Of a DNA stretch of 64,000 nt, positions 18,770 to 27,927 are shown piece after piece. Made by a program: the position numbers and the translations under genes. The notes beneath the pieces are model-generated. The model was not told where the DNA came from and ran no database searches. It saw nothing but the letters and a program-made list of their open reading frames with translations. This stretch comes from Ww85 sp963745765 (GTDB taxonomy: Bacteria; Desulfobacterota; Desulfobulbia; Desulfobulbales; Desulfocapsaceae), in the NCBI GenBank assembly GCA_963745765.1, contig CAVUYQ010000003.1, positions 13,958-77,957 on the forward strand. Reading direction: 5' to 3'. Positions within the stretch are counted from its first letter, which is position 1; every line of letters begins with the position of its first letter.

Positions 18770-19720
18770 CTAGGTCTGATCGTTGAGTGACGTGTCGGCG
18801 ATGATGTAATGGGGCCGCTTCTTGGTCTGCATGAAAATCCTTCCGATGTATTCACCGCATATCCCGATAGAAATGAGCTGTATCCCGCCAAGAAAATAGA
18901 TACCGGTCATGACCGAGGCCCAGCCGGACACGGCTTCATCGCTGAAAATACGGATAAAGATGGCATAAAATCCATACAGAAAACTGGCAACAGAGATAAG
19001 CATTCCGATCAAGGTCACCATTCTCAAGGGGAAGGTACTAAAGCCCAGTAAACCGTTCAGGGCAAGGCGCAGCATCTTTGCCAGGGTATATTTTGTTTCG
19101 CCGGAACTTCGTTTCTCCGGAATATAGGGGAGCTCAAACTGTTTGAATCCGGACCAGGCGACCATGCCCCGGAAAAAGATATCGCTTTCTTCAAATTTTT
19201 TGAGTACTTCAACGACTTTTCTGTCGAGAAGTCGGAAATCAGCGGTCCCGGGTTTCAGGTCGAGAGAGGAAATCCTGCTCAACAGCCGGTAAAAGTTCTG
19301 CGATGTACATTTCTTGAAGAGGCGGGATTCCTCTTTATCCTGTCGGGTGGTAATGACCACGTCATAGCCGTTTTTCCACTGTTCAAGCATTTTCACAATA
19401 AGATGCGGCGGGTGCTGCAGATCTCCATCCATACTGATAACAACATCGCCGGAACAAAAATCCAGGCCGGCTTTCAGGGCGCTTTGATGACCAAAATTTC
19501 TTGATAGGCTCAAGTAGTGAATTTCCGGGTATTCATTGTGCATCTCCTGAATTTCTTCAAGTGTCCTGTCGCTACTGCCATCGTTGATGAAAATGATCTC
19601 TGTTCTGCACAGCCCCTCGATATGGTGTGTGAGTTCACGGTAAAGGGTCCTGATATTATCCTCCTCGTTAAAAACCGGGACAAGGATCGATAAAAGGAAA
19701 TCAACTGGTCTCGCTATCAT
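18770..19720 (-). CDS. Polyprenyl-phosphate glycosyltransferase, GtrB/ArnC-like
   Basis: The 316-residue protein has a GT2 domain (LLSILVPVFNEEDNI, IIFINDGSSDRTLE, SLSRNFGHQSALKAG, VISMDGDLQHPP) and two C-terminal membrane spans ending GICGEYIGRIFMQTKKRP, the standard layout of GtrB-type enzymes that load a sugar onto undecaprenyl phosphate at the inner face of the membrane. It is the last gene of a three-gene minus-strand set with a small four-span protein (14 bases upstream) and a large GT-C-like membrane protein. The set parallels the gtrB-gtrA-gtr glucosylation cassettes. Confidence 0.9.
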   Translation of the reverse strand: MIARPVDFLLSILVPVFNEEDNIRTLYRELTHHIEGLCRTEIIFINDGSSDRTLEEIQEMHNEYPEIHYLSLSRNFGHQSALKAGLDFCSGDVVISMDGDLQHPPHLIVKMLEQWKNGYDVVITTRQDKEESRLFKKCTSQNFYRLLSRISSLDLKPGTADFRLLDRKVVEVLKKFEESDIFFRGMVAWSGFKQFELPYIPEKRSSGETKYTLAKMLRLALNGLLGFSTFPLRMVTLIGMLISVASFLYGFYAIFIRIFSDEAVSGWASVMTGIYFLGGIQLISIGICGEYIGRIFMQTKKRPHYIIADTSLNDQT

Positions 19721-19734
19721 GACGCACCCGCCTG

Positions 19735-20070
19735 TCAGGATAAAATAAGAAAGATGGATACCGCACCAAGCAGCAGGCCGAATGCATGTCTTGTGGTGAC
19801 CGTCTCACCGGCCCATATGCCGTAGACAACCACAATCAAAACAACTCCCAACGTCATGAGAGGAGAAACCTTGCTAATCGAGAAGTACTTGAGGGCCAGA
19901 TAGTAGGCGATGAAAGAGAGAAGATAACAGCCAAGACTGCCACCCAGATATAACAACCAAAGAGTCTGCTTCGCTTCGAAAAATGTGGCTCGCTTCATAC
20001 AGATCTGGGCAAGCGATGAGAAAAGAATTCCGCTCACGATATACAGCCAGTTAAAGTGTGGTGCCACCAT
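19735..20070 (-). CDS. Small four-span membrane protein, SMR/ArnE-like putative lipid-sugar flippase
   Basis: The 111 residues form four predicted membrane spans. Sequence features such as SSLAQICMKRAT in the first span, and SPLMTLGVVLIVVVYG followed by GLLLGAVSIFLIL at the end, resemble the EmrE/ArnE branch of the drug/metabolite transporter superfamily, not the GtrA fold. Placed between a GtrB-like enzyme and a GT-C-like membrane enzyme, it most likely flips the undecaprenyl-phosphate-linked sugar across the inner membrane, as ArnE/ArnF do for Ara4N (inference from context). Confidence 0.75.
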   Translation of the reverse strand: MVAPHFNWLYIVSGILFSSLAQICMKRATFFEAKQTLWLLYLGGSLGCYLLSFIAYYLALKYFSISKVSPLMTLGVVLIVVVYGIWAGETVTTRHAFGLLLGAVSIFLILS

Positions 20071-20131
20071 TTATTCTATCCCGGTTCTATTTATCACGAA
20101 ATTTGTTTTGCCAGCCATTTGTGAAAAAAAC

Positions 20132-21802
20132 TCATGTCGTTGTTTTATATATAATCCATCGATAGTCGCCCAGTAAATGAACGCCGGCATCTTTTGACAG
20201 CTGTGGATCTTTTCCCTGGAACACTCGTGCAACCCTGTAGGCGTATGACAGGAGCAGATATTCGTGCTCACTGGCTATGGTTTTATGGATGTCCATATTA
20301 CCAGGCTGCTCATGCATGGTGACGATATAGTAAGGTTTTCCCGACACAGCCGGTGGTTCCGTATATATTTTGTATTTCCTGTCATAAAATCGAGGAGAGA
20401 AGAGCCGATAATATGCAGTCAAATGGGCTACCAGTTCTGCCTCAGGATCTCCTTTGGTCGTTAAAATCTGGATATACTGATCCTGGTCGTGAAGCCGGCT
20501 GATTTCAGCAATTAGCGCTGCTTCGGCGGTGCGAAAACTGTACTGGGCGATGGTCTGTAATGAAAAGTTATAATAATTACAACCTATAAAAAATATAAGA
20601 AAACCGGTTAATGCCAGGCGATGGAAAAGTATCGTGAAGCGCGGTCGGGCATTCTCCAGAATGGATCGAGCGGAAAACGCCAGCAGTGTTGTAAAAACCG
20701 GTATGATGATATACCAGTAGCGAAGCACCGGAGCCCATGAGGTGCTGACTATCAGGAAGAGACTTGCAAATTGGCCGAGCAGGAAGAGAAGAAAAACGAG
20801 TTCATTATCGATTCGGCGCTTAAATAGCTTACATGTCATGCTCACCAGCAACAGGGAAGCCAGAATTAAAAGGCCTGCCGTAATATATCGGGATGTATTG
20901 AGCTGGAAGAGTTCGGTAAAAATCCATTTTGCATTCTCAATGAGTAAATCTGGTGTTAATGGGCTCACGCCATAGAAGCTGTTTTTAGAGGCAATGTATA
21001 TTTTACTGAAGGTATAAAGGAAAATTGCTATAAGTGGTAAGCCGCAGAGAATTTTTCTCCAGTTTACACCTCGCAGAAGAAGTCCGTAGTAAAAGACAAC
21101 TATCCACAACATCACCGCAATATTGATCTCCTTGGACAGTGAAAGTCCCAGGTAGCCAAGATAAAACAGGCCATAGTGGAGTAATGCCGGCACCACCTTC
21201 CTCTCCCTCTTTTCCTGCAACAGGATAAGGGCCATCATCCAGTTGCACAGACCAAGGAAAAACACCGTATAAACTTCCTGGGGACCAAGTCTTGAGGCAG
21301 GTGAGTTTGGGAAGTAGAGCCAGAGGTAGACCAATAATGCCAGGGGCAGAATCAGGGATGTCCGCTGATTTTCTGCAAGATCTGGGAATATCTGCTTTTT
21401 ATTGTCTCTGGAAATACAGAGAAATGCTGCAGAAAAAGTGAAAATCGCAGCAAAATGCAAAATCCACCTGCTCAGGTGGTGTAACCAAGGGCTTGGCCCG
21501 AAAAGCTTCCAGGTTACCATGTTGTAGAGATCGAAAAAGGGTCGATATCGACCATAACTGAAAGCCAGGACTTCTTTGTGAAGCCAGTTCATGAATCGTT
21601 TTGCGCTGTCCAGGTATTCGACATAGTAACACATGCCGTAATCATCAACGAGGGCAAACGGCGTGTTGAGAGAGTAAAGTAAAAGAGGAATAAATAACAG
21701 TGCGGGAATGGCGAAGAGCGTTAATTGAAAGATCGTGAGGCTCGAGGGACGTATGGTGTGAGCATCATAAGGGGTAGAAGTATCTCGTGACGAAAAAAAC
21801 AT
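20132..21802 (-). CDS. Large membrane glycosyltransferase, GT-C type
   Basis: The 556-residue protein has roughly ten to eleven hydrophobic spans and a soluble C-terminal domain. After the first span comes an acidic loop, TPFALVDDYGMCYYVEYLDS, where GT-C enzymes carry their catalytic acidic pair. It is first in the minus-strand trio with the SMR-like and GtrB-like genes, so it probably transfers the flipped sugar to the polysaccharide on the periplasmic side, like the serotype-specific Gtr protein of phage cassettes. The exact GT family was not identified. Confidence 0.7.
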   Translation of the reverse strand: MFFSSRDTSTPYDAHTIRPSSLTIFQLTLFAIPALLFIPLLLYSLNTPFALVDDYGMCYYVEYLDSAKRFMNWLHKEVLAFSYGRYRPFFDLYNMVTWKLFGPSPWLHHLSRWILHFAAIFTFSAAFLCISRDNKKQIFPDLAENQRTSLILPLALLVYLWLYFPNSPASRLGPQEVYTVFFLGLCNWMMALILLQEKRERKVVPALLHYGLFYLGYLGLSLSKEINIAVMLWIVVFYYGLLLRGVNWRKILCGLPLIAIFLYTFSKIYIASKNSFYGVSPLTPDLLIENAKWIFTELFQLNTSRYITAGLLILASLLLVSMTCKLFKRRIDNELVFLLFLLGQFASLFLIVSTSWAPVLRYWYIIIPVFTTLLAFSARSILENARPRFTILFHRLALTGFLIFFIGCNYYNFSLQTIAQYSFRTAEAALIAEISRLHDQDQYIQILTTKGDPEAELVAHLTAYYRLFSPRFYDRKYKIYTEPPAVSGKPYYIVTMHEQPGNMDIHKTIASEHEYLLLSYAYRVARVFQGKDPQLSKDAGVHLLGDYRWIIYKTTT

Positions 21803-22110
21803 GATGGGTTAAATCAACGATCTTAAGTTTGTCCGGCAGAAATCCCAGTGTTGTGAAAAAAAATCACAAGGACGAATTGTAAATTAATATTCAAAAATTA
21901 TCATAGTATTTGTTCATATGAAAAATGTCTTTTTTAATTTGTACATGCAAGTGCTCTAGTATTAAAACCTGAGCCAATGAACCTTACTGCAATATACAGG
22001 CAGGTCGGGGGCTCACGGAATCGCCTGACGCTGCATGCCATGCCCCTTGCTGACGGTGTTTTGTATGAAATACGAAAGCGAACTCATAACGAATAACAAG
22101 ACATGATAAA
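21803..22110. other. Intergenic region between divergent genes
   Basis: This stretch of about 300 bases is AT-rich in its left half (near 21840-21960) and holds no gene. It separates the minus-strand Gtr-like set from the plus-strand YdcF-like gene, so promoters for both should lie here. I could not single out a convincing consensus pair, and no repeat copy is present. Confidence 0.35.
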
Positions 22111-22896
22111 ATGGTATACCTGAGCCGCATCATCGTTGAACTCCTCACTCCGTTAAACCTATCCTTTCTGCTGTTTCTACTGTCCCTGATTTTCCTGTTG
22201 ATGCGGTGGGTGCGCATCGGGACCATCGCACTGGCCGCGGGCCTGGCGGTACTGACGGTGTCCGGCTACGGCCTTGGTGTCCGGGAATTGATAGAAAAAA
22301 AGGAGTATGCGTATCTGCCTCTTTCCGACGGTAAGATAGAAGCTCTCTTGCATAAGGATATCAGGCATGTTGTAGTGCTCGGCAATGGACATACGTCTGA
22401 TCCTCGTTTACCCGGAACGAGCCAGATAGGTGGTTCATCTCTGTACCGCTTGATTGAAGGGGTGAGGATTCAACGCCGGCTGCCCGAAAGCCGTCTCGTG
22501 ATAATGGGCGGCGCGGTGTTTGACTCCGTTCCGAATGCTGATGTCGTGAGTACGGTAGCCAGTCAGATAGGCGTTGCGGCTGAATCGATGATAATTGTAA
22601 ACAGCCCGAAAAACACCATGCAGGAAGCAGATTTGGCACTGCCGCTGGTTCGTGACCAGGAATTCATTCTTGTGACATCCGCGATGCACATGTCGCGGGC
22701 CATGGAGATATTCAAAAATCTGGGTATGAGACCTATTCCTTCTCCAACGGATTATCTCATGAAGGGTAAGGACCGCCGCGACCCGGGGAGATTTTTGCCG
22801 AGCGCGGAAAACCTGGAACTGAGCAAACGAATAATCTACGAGTGGATTGGATCGACATGGATGAGAACAAAAGAGAGTATAATAAGTTATCTATAG
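22111..22896 (+). CDS. YdcF/ElyC family (DUF218) envelope protein
   Basis: The 261-residue protein has two N-terminal membrane spans (about residues 15-31 and 36-54) followed by a periplasmic DUF218 domain. Domain features are HVVVLGNGHTSD, SSLYRLIEGVRIQR, SRLVIMGGAVFDS, the SPKNTMQEA motif and LVTSAMHMSRAMEIF. ElyC, the studied relative, affects envelope polysaccharide and undecaprenyl-lipid balance in E. coli; the biochemical activity of the family is not settled. The reading frame overlaps the start of the next glycosyltransferase by 40 bases, so the two are co-translated. Confidence 0.85.
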   Translation: MVYLSRIIVELLTPLNLSFLLFLLSLIFLLMRWVRIGTIALAAGLAVLTVSGYGLGVRELIEKKEYAYLPLSDGKIEALLHKDIRHVVVLGNGHTSDPRLPGTSQIGGSSLYRLIEGVRIQRRLPESRLVIMGGAVFDSVPNADVVSTVASQIGVAAESMIIVNSPKNTMQEADLALPLVRDQEFILVTSAMHMSRAMEIFKNLGMRPIPSPTDYLMKGKDRRDPGRFLPSAENLELSKRIIYEWIGSTWMRTKESIISYL

Positions 22897-23651
22897 TGAT
22901 TCCGGTATATAACGAACTCAGCACTCTGGTGGAGATAATTTCCCAGGTAAAGCGTGTTGATGTTGGTATGGAGAAGGAAATTATCCTGGTGGATGATGCC
23001 TCAACCGATGGTACAACCGCCCTGATGCGCAATATGCCTGACGATGGCCCGATCGTGAAAAAGTTTCACGAGGTCAACCAGGGCAAGGGTGCGGCACTGA
23101 GAACCGGTTTCAATTCGGCAACAGGCGACATCGTGATAATCCAGGACGCCGATCTGGAATATGACCCGATGGAATATCCCAAACTGCTCGAACCGATACT
23201 ATCGGGTAAGGCCGACGTGGTATACGGTTCACGTTTTCAGGGAGGGGATGCGCACCGGGTATTATATTTCTGGCATTCCATCGGAAACAGGTTTTTAACC
23301 CTCATCTCAAACATGTGTACCAATATTAACCTGACCGATATGGAGACCTGCTATAAGGTTTTCAGAAAACCAATTATTGATCAGATAACAATCTGTGAGA
23401 ACAGGTTTGGTTTTGAACCTGAGATAACGGCCAAGCTGGCAAAACTCAAGTGCAGTATTTTCGAAGTTGGTATCTCATACAGCGGTCGTACCTATGGAGA
23501 AGGGAAAAAAATCGGCTGGCGCGATGGCATGCGGGCCATCTACTGCATATTGAAATACAATTTTCAAGGCCACCTTGCAAAATCCCTTTTCGTCCGATCT
23601 TGCGTTATGCTCGAAATTATCCTCGGAATAGTAACCATATTCCTGCGGTAA
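22857..23651 (+). CDS. GT2 polyprenyl-phosphate sugar transferase with repeat-derived C-terminus
   Basis: GT2 motifs are clear: LSIVIPVYNELSTLVEI, IILVDDASTDGT, NQGKGAALRTGF, VIIQDADLEYDP, and YGSRFQGGD further on, then the GISYSGRTYGEGKKIGWRDG ending common to this subgroup. Such proteins normally finish soon after the ILKYN segment. Here the last 28 or so codons and the stop lie inside a copy of the palindromic repeat (23566-23706), so the tail appears to come from that insertion. The start at 22857 is chosen over 22842; both overlap the YdcF-like gene. Confidence 0.88.
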   Translation: MDENKREYNKLSIVIPVYNELSTLVEIISQVKRVDVGMEKEIILVDDASTDGTTALMRNMPDDGPIVKKFHEVNQGKGAALRTGFNSATGDIVIIQDADLEYDPMEYPKLLEPILSGKADVVYGSRFQGGDAHRVLYFWHSIGNRFLTLISNMCTNINLTDMETCYKVFRKPIIDQITICENRFGFEPEITAKLAKLKCSIFEVGISYSGRTYGEGKKIGWRDGMRAIYCILKYNFQGHLAKSLFVRSCVMLEIILGIVTIFLR

Positions 23652-23706
23652 AATTTCTCGTATGCCTTGATCTCGAACGAAAAACCTGATTATTCAAGGT
23701 ACCTAA
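23566..23706 (+). repeat. 141-bp palindromic element overlapping a gene end
   Basis: The core reads ATTATCCTCGGAATA, then CCTGCGGTAAAATTTC and ATGCCTTGATCTCGA, clearly the same element as at 45065 and 47480. The ends pair loosely (GCCACCTTG near 23570 with CAAGGTACC near 23700). The left half is read as the C-terminus of the GT2 gene, whose TAA stop falls in the core. Ends were placed by aligning the CCCTTTT block with other copies and may be off by a few bases. Confidence 0.75.
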
Positions 23707-23772
23707 CAGGCTGAACGTTGTTCGTCCCTTACCAGTTTATCTCCGCGGAGGCAGGTGAACCCAAACCAATTT

Positions 23773-24714
23773 TCAGGATGGATTTGCACCATATAACTGA
23801 ACCATCAGGGAGAGTTTCTTTCTGATCTCCTCATGCAGATGCCCGGGGCTTAAAACCTTCGCCTCGGGACCGTACTGCAATATTTTCATCATGATTTCCC
23901 GGTCGTCGCTGACCGGCAGCAGCAGGATAATCCCCTCCGCTGTTTTCCTGATGATCTGATCTTTATGCCAGAGCTGATGTTTCACCAGTTCCGCTGCCGT
24001 ACCGGTGAAAAGGATTTCAGCCTGGTAGCGGGGTTCTCCCTTGAAAATGCCGAATGAGCGCTGCAGATCTTCCGGATCGGGCCGTGCGATGGCCCGGGGT
24101 TTCCCGCCTCGTTGAGCCTCCCTGATGCGGGCGAGATGAAAGATGCGATAATCATCCCGCAGGGTGCACCAGGCCAGGAGGTACCAGCGTCCCTGGTAAC
24201 TGATCAGTTTCAGCGGTTCAATCGTCCTTGAGGTTTCCTTCTTTTGCGGGGTGCGGTAGCTGATGTCCAGCTGCCGTTTCTTGATGATTGCCTCGATAAT
24301 GGTATCGAAAATGACCGGGTCCGGATGCTCGACTTCGACCCATTCGCAGTGAATCGAAGAAAGAATATGGCGGTAGTCCTGGTCGAGGATAGCGGATATC
24401 CTTTTTTCCAGCTGACGGATTTCCGGCAGGTCACTGAGCCCGGTTTCCTCGGCGAGGCGATTAAGCATGCCGAGCAGGAAAATAATGCGGGGACTGTTTT
24501 CAAAGGGCAGGCTGAAATCGCTTTCAGTGTAGAAAAATCCGTTTTTTTTCGCATCGTAGGAAAGCGGTGCAAGAAGGCGGTCGCGCAGATAGGCGATATC
24601 CCGCCTGGCGGTCGGAAGGGAAATTTCAAACTCGCTCATCAGGGAACGGGCATTCGGGAAGCGGCTGCGGGTCAATTCACCGTGGAAATAATAAACCCGC
24701 TCAAGAAGGCTCAT
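23773..24714 (-). CDS. WYL-domain transcriptional regulator
   Basis: The 313-residue protein has an N-terminal winged-helix region (SEFEISLPTARRDIAYLRDR) and a central WYL domain with LDISYRTPQKKE and EPLKLISYQGRWYLLAWCTL, then a C-terminal WCX-like extension. WYL regulators sense ligands or nucleic acids and often control stress or defence genes. It lies six bases after the rpoN stop on the same strand, where ptsN or a hibernation factor is more usual, so it may be read from the rpoN transcript. Its targets are unknown. Confidence 0.9.
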   Translation of the reverse strand: MSLLERVYYFHGELTRSRFPNARSLMSEFEISLPTARRDIAYLRDRLLAPLSYDAKKNGFFYTESDFSLPFENSPRIIFLLGMLNRLAEETGLSDLPEIRQLEKRISAILDQDYRHILSSIHCEWVEVEHPDPVIFDTIIEAIIKKRQLDISYRTPQKKETSRTIEPLKLISYQGRWYLLAWCTLRDDYRIFHLARIREAQRGGKPRAIARPDPEDLQRSFGIFKGEPRYQAEILFTGTAAELVKHQLWHKDQIIRKTAEGIILLLPVSDDREIMMKILQYGPEAKVLSPGHLHEEIRKKLSLMVQLYGANPS

Positions 24715-24720
24715 GGGGAT

Positions 24721-26182
24721 TCAGCGCGACTGTCGCCGATGTTTGACCGGCGGTATCTGCATCTGTTCACGATATTTTGCCACGGTGCGCCGGGCTATCT
24801 GGATATTGTCGTCCGCCAGTTTGCCGGCAATGGCACTATCGCTCAGCGGCTTGCTCTTGTTTTCTGCCTGCACCATCTGCCTGATTCGCGTCTTGATCGA
24901 TTCTGAAGCAAGTGATTCCTGGCCGTCACGGGGAATGGCGGTTGAGAAGAAAAACTTCAGTTCAAAGATGCCTTGCGGGGTATGGGTATATTTGTTTGAC
25001 GTGACACGGCTGATGGTCGATTCGTGCATGCCTATATCCTCAGCCACATCCCGGAGAATAAGCGGTTTCAAGTAGGCTGATCCCCGCTCAAAGAAATCAC
25101 GCTGGAAGTTCAGGATGCTTTCCATTACCCGGTAAATGGTGCGTTGCCGCTGTTGGATTGACTTGATGAACCATTCGGCACTCTTGACCTTGTCGAGAAT
25201 ATAACTCTTCGATTCTTTCAGTGCAGCATCCGGGCCGGCCTTCAGCAGGTCCTCGTAGTAGCTTGAAACTTTCAGTTGCGGCAGGTCGTCATCGTTGAGC
25301 CTGATGATAAATTCATCGTTGATCTTATGCACGTATACATCCGGAACGATATAATTTGTCGGTTCCTGGGCATAGGGAAGTCCCGGGATACGGCGTCAGG
25401 TTTGTTGTAATAAAATCGATAGCCGCTATGACATCAGCACGTTTCCGGCCGGTTAACCGGGTGAGCATTTTATAGTTTTTCGTTTCGAGCAGATTAAGAT
25501 GTTCGCAGACGATAATTTTGGCAAGCGGATCTTTGCAATCAAGCCTTTCAAGCTGCAGTCTCAGTGATTCACTCACGTTCCGTGCGGCAATACCGGGCGG
25601 GTCAAGTTCCTGAACGGTCTCAAGAATGTAGTCGGCGTCATCATAGCTGCAGCCGAACTGCTCCATCATTTCTTCTAGAGTGGTTTCAAGGAAGCCGTAG
25701 CGGTTGAGGTTGCCGACAATAAAAAGAGCCCGCTCCTTCTCATCCTCATCCAGTTCGCAATGTGCCAGCTGCCATTGCAGGTAGGCCGACAGGCCGGGCT
25801 TTTCAGAGATGAAATCGAACTGGCTCGGAGCATCTGCCGGCGGCGTCTCGCGGGAGAAGGAGACGTTGCTGTCAAAATTGTTGGCGTACTCTTCCCAGTT
25901 GGTCTCGGGAATGATGTCGGAAGGCGTGATCGACTCGGTAATCTTTATTTCATCAAAGGAGATTCCCGGTTCAACCGTGGTAGACAGGCCGTAGTCTTTC
26001 TCATCCAGGGTACTGTCGTCAGCAGTGTCAATTTCCAGGGCGGGATTCTGTTCCACCTCCGCCTGCAGGGCCTGGGTCAGGTCGAGACGGTTGAGCTGCA
26101 GGAGTTTGATGGCCTGGCGCAACTGGGGCGTCATCACCAGTTTTTGCGTCAGCTTGAGTTGTTGTCTTAGTTCAAGTGCCAT
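24721..26182 (-). pseudogene. rpoN: RNA polymerase sigma-54 factor, one frame break
   Basis: Two overlapping frames form one sigma-54. The first 280 codons hold region I (LRQQLKLTQKLVMTPQLRQ), an acidic region II and the core-binding domain with PPGIAARNVSESLRLQL. At about 25370-25385 an extra base after CCCGGG shifts the frame. The second part carries the DNA-binding region and the RpoN box ARRTVAKYREQ near the C-terminus. Joined length is about 485 residues, as expected. Everything else is conserved, and sigma-54 is rarely lost in these bacteria, so a sequencing error is the best explanation. It lies ten bases downstream of lptB on the same strand. Confidence 0.9.
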
Positions 26183-26192
26183 ACGTTCCGGA

Positions 26193-26915
26193 TCACATGT
26201 GGAAGTTTTCGCCTAAGTACATTTTTCGGGCGACTTCACTCTTGATGATATCGTTAGCGACGCCGCTGGTTAGTACCGTGCCGTTATTGACGATATAGGC
26301 AAAATCACAAACCTGGAGTGTTTCCCTGACGTTATGGTCAGAAATGACGATGCCCAAGCCCCTTTCTTTCAGGTTGTATATCGTTTTTTGCAGCTCCCCG
26401 ACGGCAAGCGGATCGATGCCGGCAAAAGGTTCATCAAGCAGGATGAATCGCGGCCGGGTCGACAGAGCCCGCATGATTTCCACCCGGCGTCTCTCGCCAC
26501 CCGAGAGTGCGTGTCCCTTGTTATTTCTCAGGTGCTCGATATTCAGATCAGCGAGGAGCTCGTCAATACGGCTGTTTATCTCATTTTTGGTAAGACCGAG
26601 CGGTTCGAGGACGATACGGACGTTTTCTTCCACCGTCAGCTTTTTAAACACCGAAGCTTCCTGGGCCAGGTAGGTGATTCCTTTCAGGGCACGTTTGTGG
26701 ATCGGCAGGTTGGTGATCACCTGGCCGTCGAGCAGAATATTGCCGGCGTTAGGTTTGATGAAACCGGCTATTGAATAAAAAGTAGTTGTCTTGCCGGCAC
26801 CGTTTGGTCCGAGCAGGCCGACAACGGCACCGGTATTGACTTGCAGGCTGATACCGTCGACAACGGTACGTTTGCCATAGCGTTTGACGATATTTTTTGT
26901 TTCAAGTAGTGACAT
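26193..26915 (-). CDS. lptB: LPS export ABC transporter ATP-binding protein
   Basis: This cytoplasmic ATPase powers the LptFG-LptC-LptA bridge carrying LPS to the outer membrane. The 240-residue protein has Walker A GLLGPNGAGKTTTFY, Q-loop LAQEASVF, signature LSGGERRRVEI, Walker B FILLDEPFAGIDP and the H-loop His in IVISDHNVRE. The ATG at 26915 (MSLLETKNIVKRYG) is the family start. A longer frame from 26984 would add residues encoded by an inserted repeat and is rejected. It sits in the conserved lptA-lptB-rpoN order. Confidence 0.97.
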   Translation of the reverse strand: MSLLETKNIVKRYGKRTVVDGISLQVNTGAVVGLLGPNGAGKTTTFYSIAGFIKPNAGNILLDGQVITNLPIHKRALKGITYLAQEASVFKKLTVEENVRIVLEPLGLTKNEINSRIDELLADLNIEHLRNNKGHALSGGERRRVEIMRALSTRPRFILLDEPFAGIDPLAVGELQKTIYNLKERGLGIVISDHNVRETLQVCDFAYIVNNGTVLTSGVANDIIKSEVARKMYLGENFHM

Positions 26916-26953
26916 GAAAAAATTGCTGAGTCCGTTATCGATTACCGGTCTAG

Positions 26954-27094
26954 GAATCTGTCGGATAATGCCCTTTTTCCCCATCTCCGCGTTATTTTCA
27001 GAAAATCAATTCTCGCAATATCAACCATATGGCTGCGCTTGATTTCCTGAAAATGCCTCGATCTGAGAAAAAATTGCTATAATCCGACAGGCTC
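26954..27094 (-). repeat. 141-bp palindromic element between lptA and lptB
   Basis: It is exactly 141 bases, flanked by CTAG on the left and CTAA on the right. Ends: GAATCTGTCGGAT and ATCCGACAGGCTC, complementary with few mismatches. The core contains AGAAAATCAATTCTCGCAAT and ATGCCTCGATCTGAG, closest to the copies at 36100 and 48546. It sits in the short gap of an essential operon, so lptA and lptB transcripts must read through it or be separated by it. Confidence 0.85.
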
Positions 27095-27106
27095 CTAAGT
27101 ATGCCG

Positions 27107-27652
27107 TTATTTCTGCATGATGGTCATTTTGACGCGTTTTTTCTTTTCGGTCTTCTGTTCTCCACCAACAGTGACACTGGTACCGCCAATTACTTCCGAA
27201 CGGCCTTCGTCCATATAATAGATGATCTTCTCTCCGGCAACCTTATTCTGATCCTGCCATGCCTGGGCATTGCCGGACAGCACAAGCTGCCGCTTGTCGG
27301 CAAATAGACCATTTTATCAGAGGTTCCGAGCCAGTCCGGTCCGGGTAAGCTTGACGTTTCCGGTACAGATTAATTTCTCTATCTGCTGGGTGGCCTTTAC
27401 CGGCTTTTTCGCGGCTGTCTTATTCTGGTCGCCATAGTAGACAACCATCTTGTCCGACTTTATTTCAAGATCCCCCTGCTCCACATAGACGTCCCCGGTA
27501 AAAAGAACCGTGTTCGTCTCTTCTGTCGAGGTCATATGGTCCGCCTCGATATTGATCGGCGGCTCTTCTGCAGAAGAGCAGGGCGGCTGCAAAATGACAC
27601 AAGATAATATTGTTAATATACTGAATATATAAAAAAAACTGGCATTTTTCAT
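27107..27652 (-). pseudogene. lptA: LptA/OstA-family periplasmic LPS-bridge protein, frame broken
   Basis: From ATG 27652 there is a signal peptide (KNASFFYIFSILTILSC up to a cleavage near SSAEE), then the OstA-like repeat unit INIEADHMTSTEETN, LFTGDVYVEQGDLEIKSDK. At about 27310-27330 the frame changes. The continuation ADKRQLVLSGNAQAWQDQNK, with GEKIIYYMDEGRSEV and a basic end, runs to a TAA at 27107. Joined length is about 180 residues, normal for LptA. The domain is otherwise intact, so indel errors are likely. Its place upstream of lptB fits. Confidence 0.85.
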
Positions 27653-27927
27653 ATCTTGCTCCACAGGTAAATATTTCAGACAATGCAAATAACGAGCCTG
27701 TTATACACTACCACGCGCAGAATGGAAAGCAAAGCGGTAAAAGAGGAATGAAAGAGTCCTTTACTAACGGTTACCGAGTCATTAGAATAACCGCGATAAT
27801 ACAGGTATTGTGCGATTTATCAGATGGTTTCGATCCATTACAAATTTATAATCTATAATCTACGTAGGCCAATGGCTACGTATCAGTGTATTCATCTCAT
27901 ATCGGTCGGTCCATGAAAGGAGCGATC

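Noticed and set aside
26916..26984. Longer N-terminus for lptB
   Set aside because: The extra codons come from the inserted palindromic element and the gap; the family start MSLLETKNIV is at 26915.
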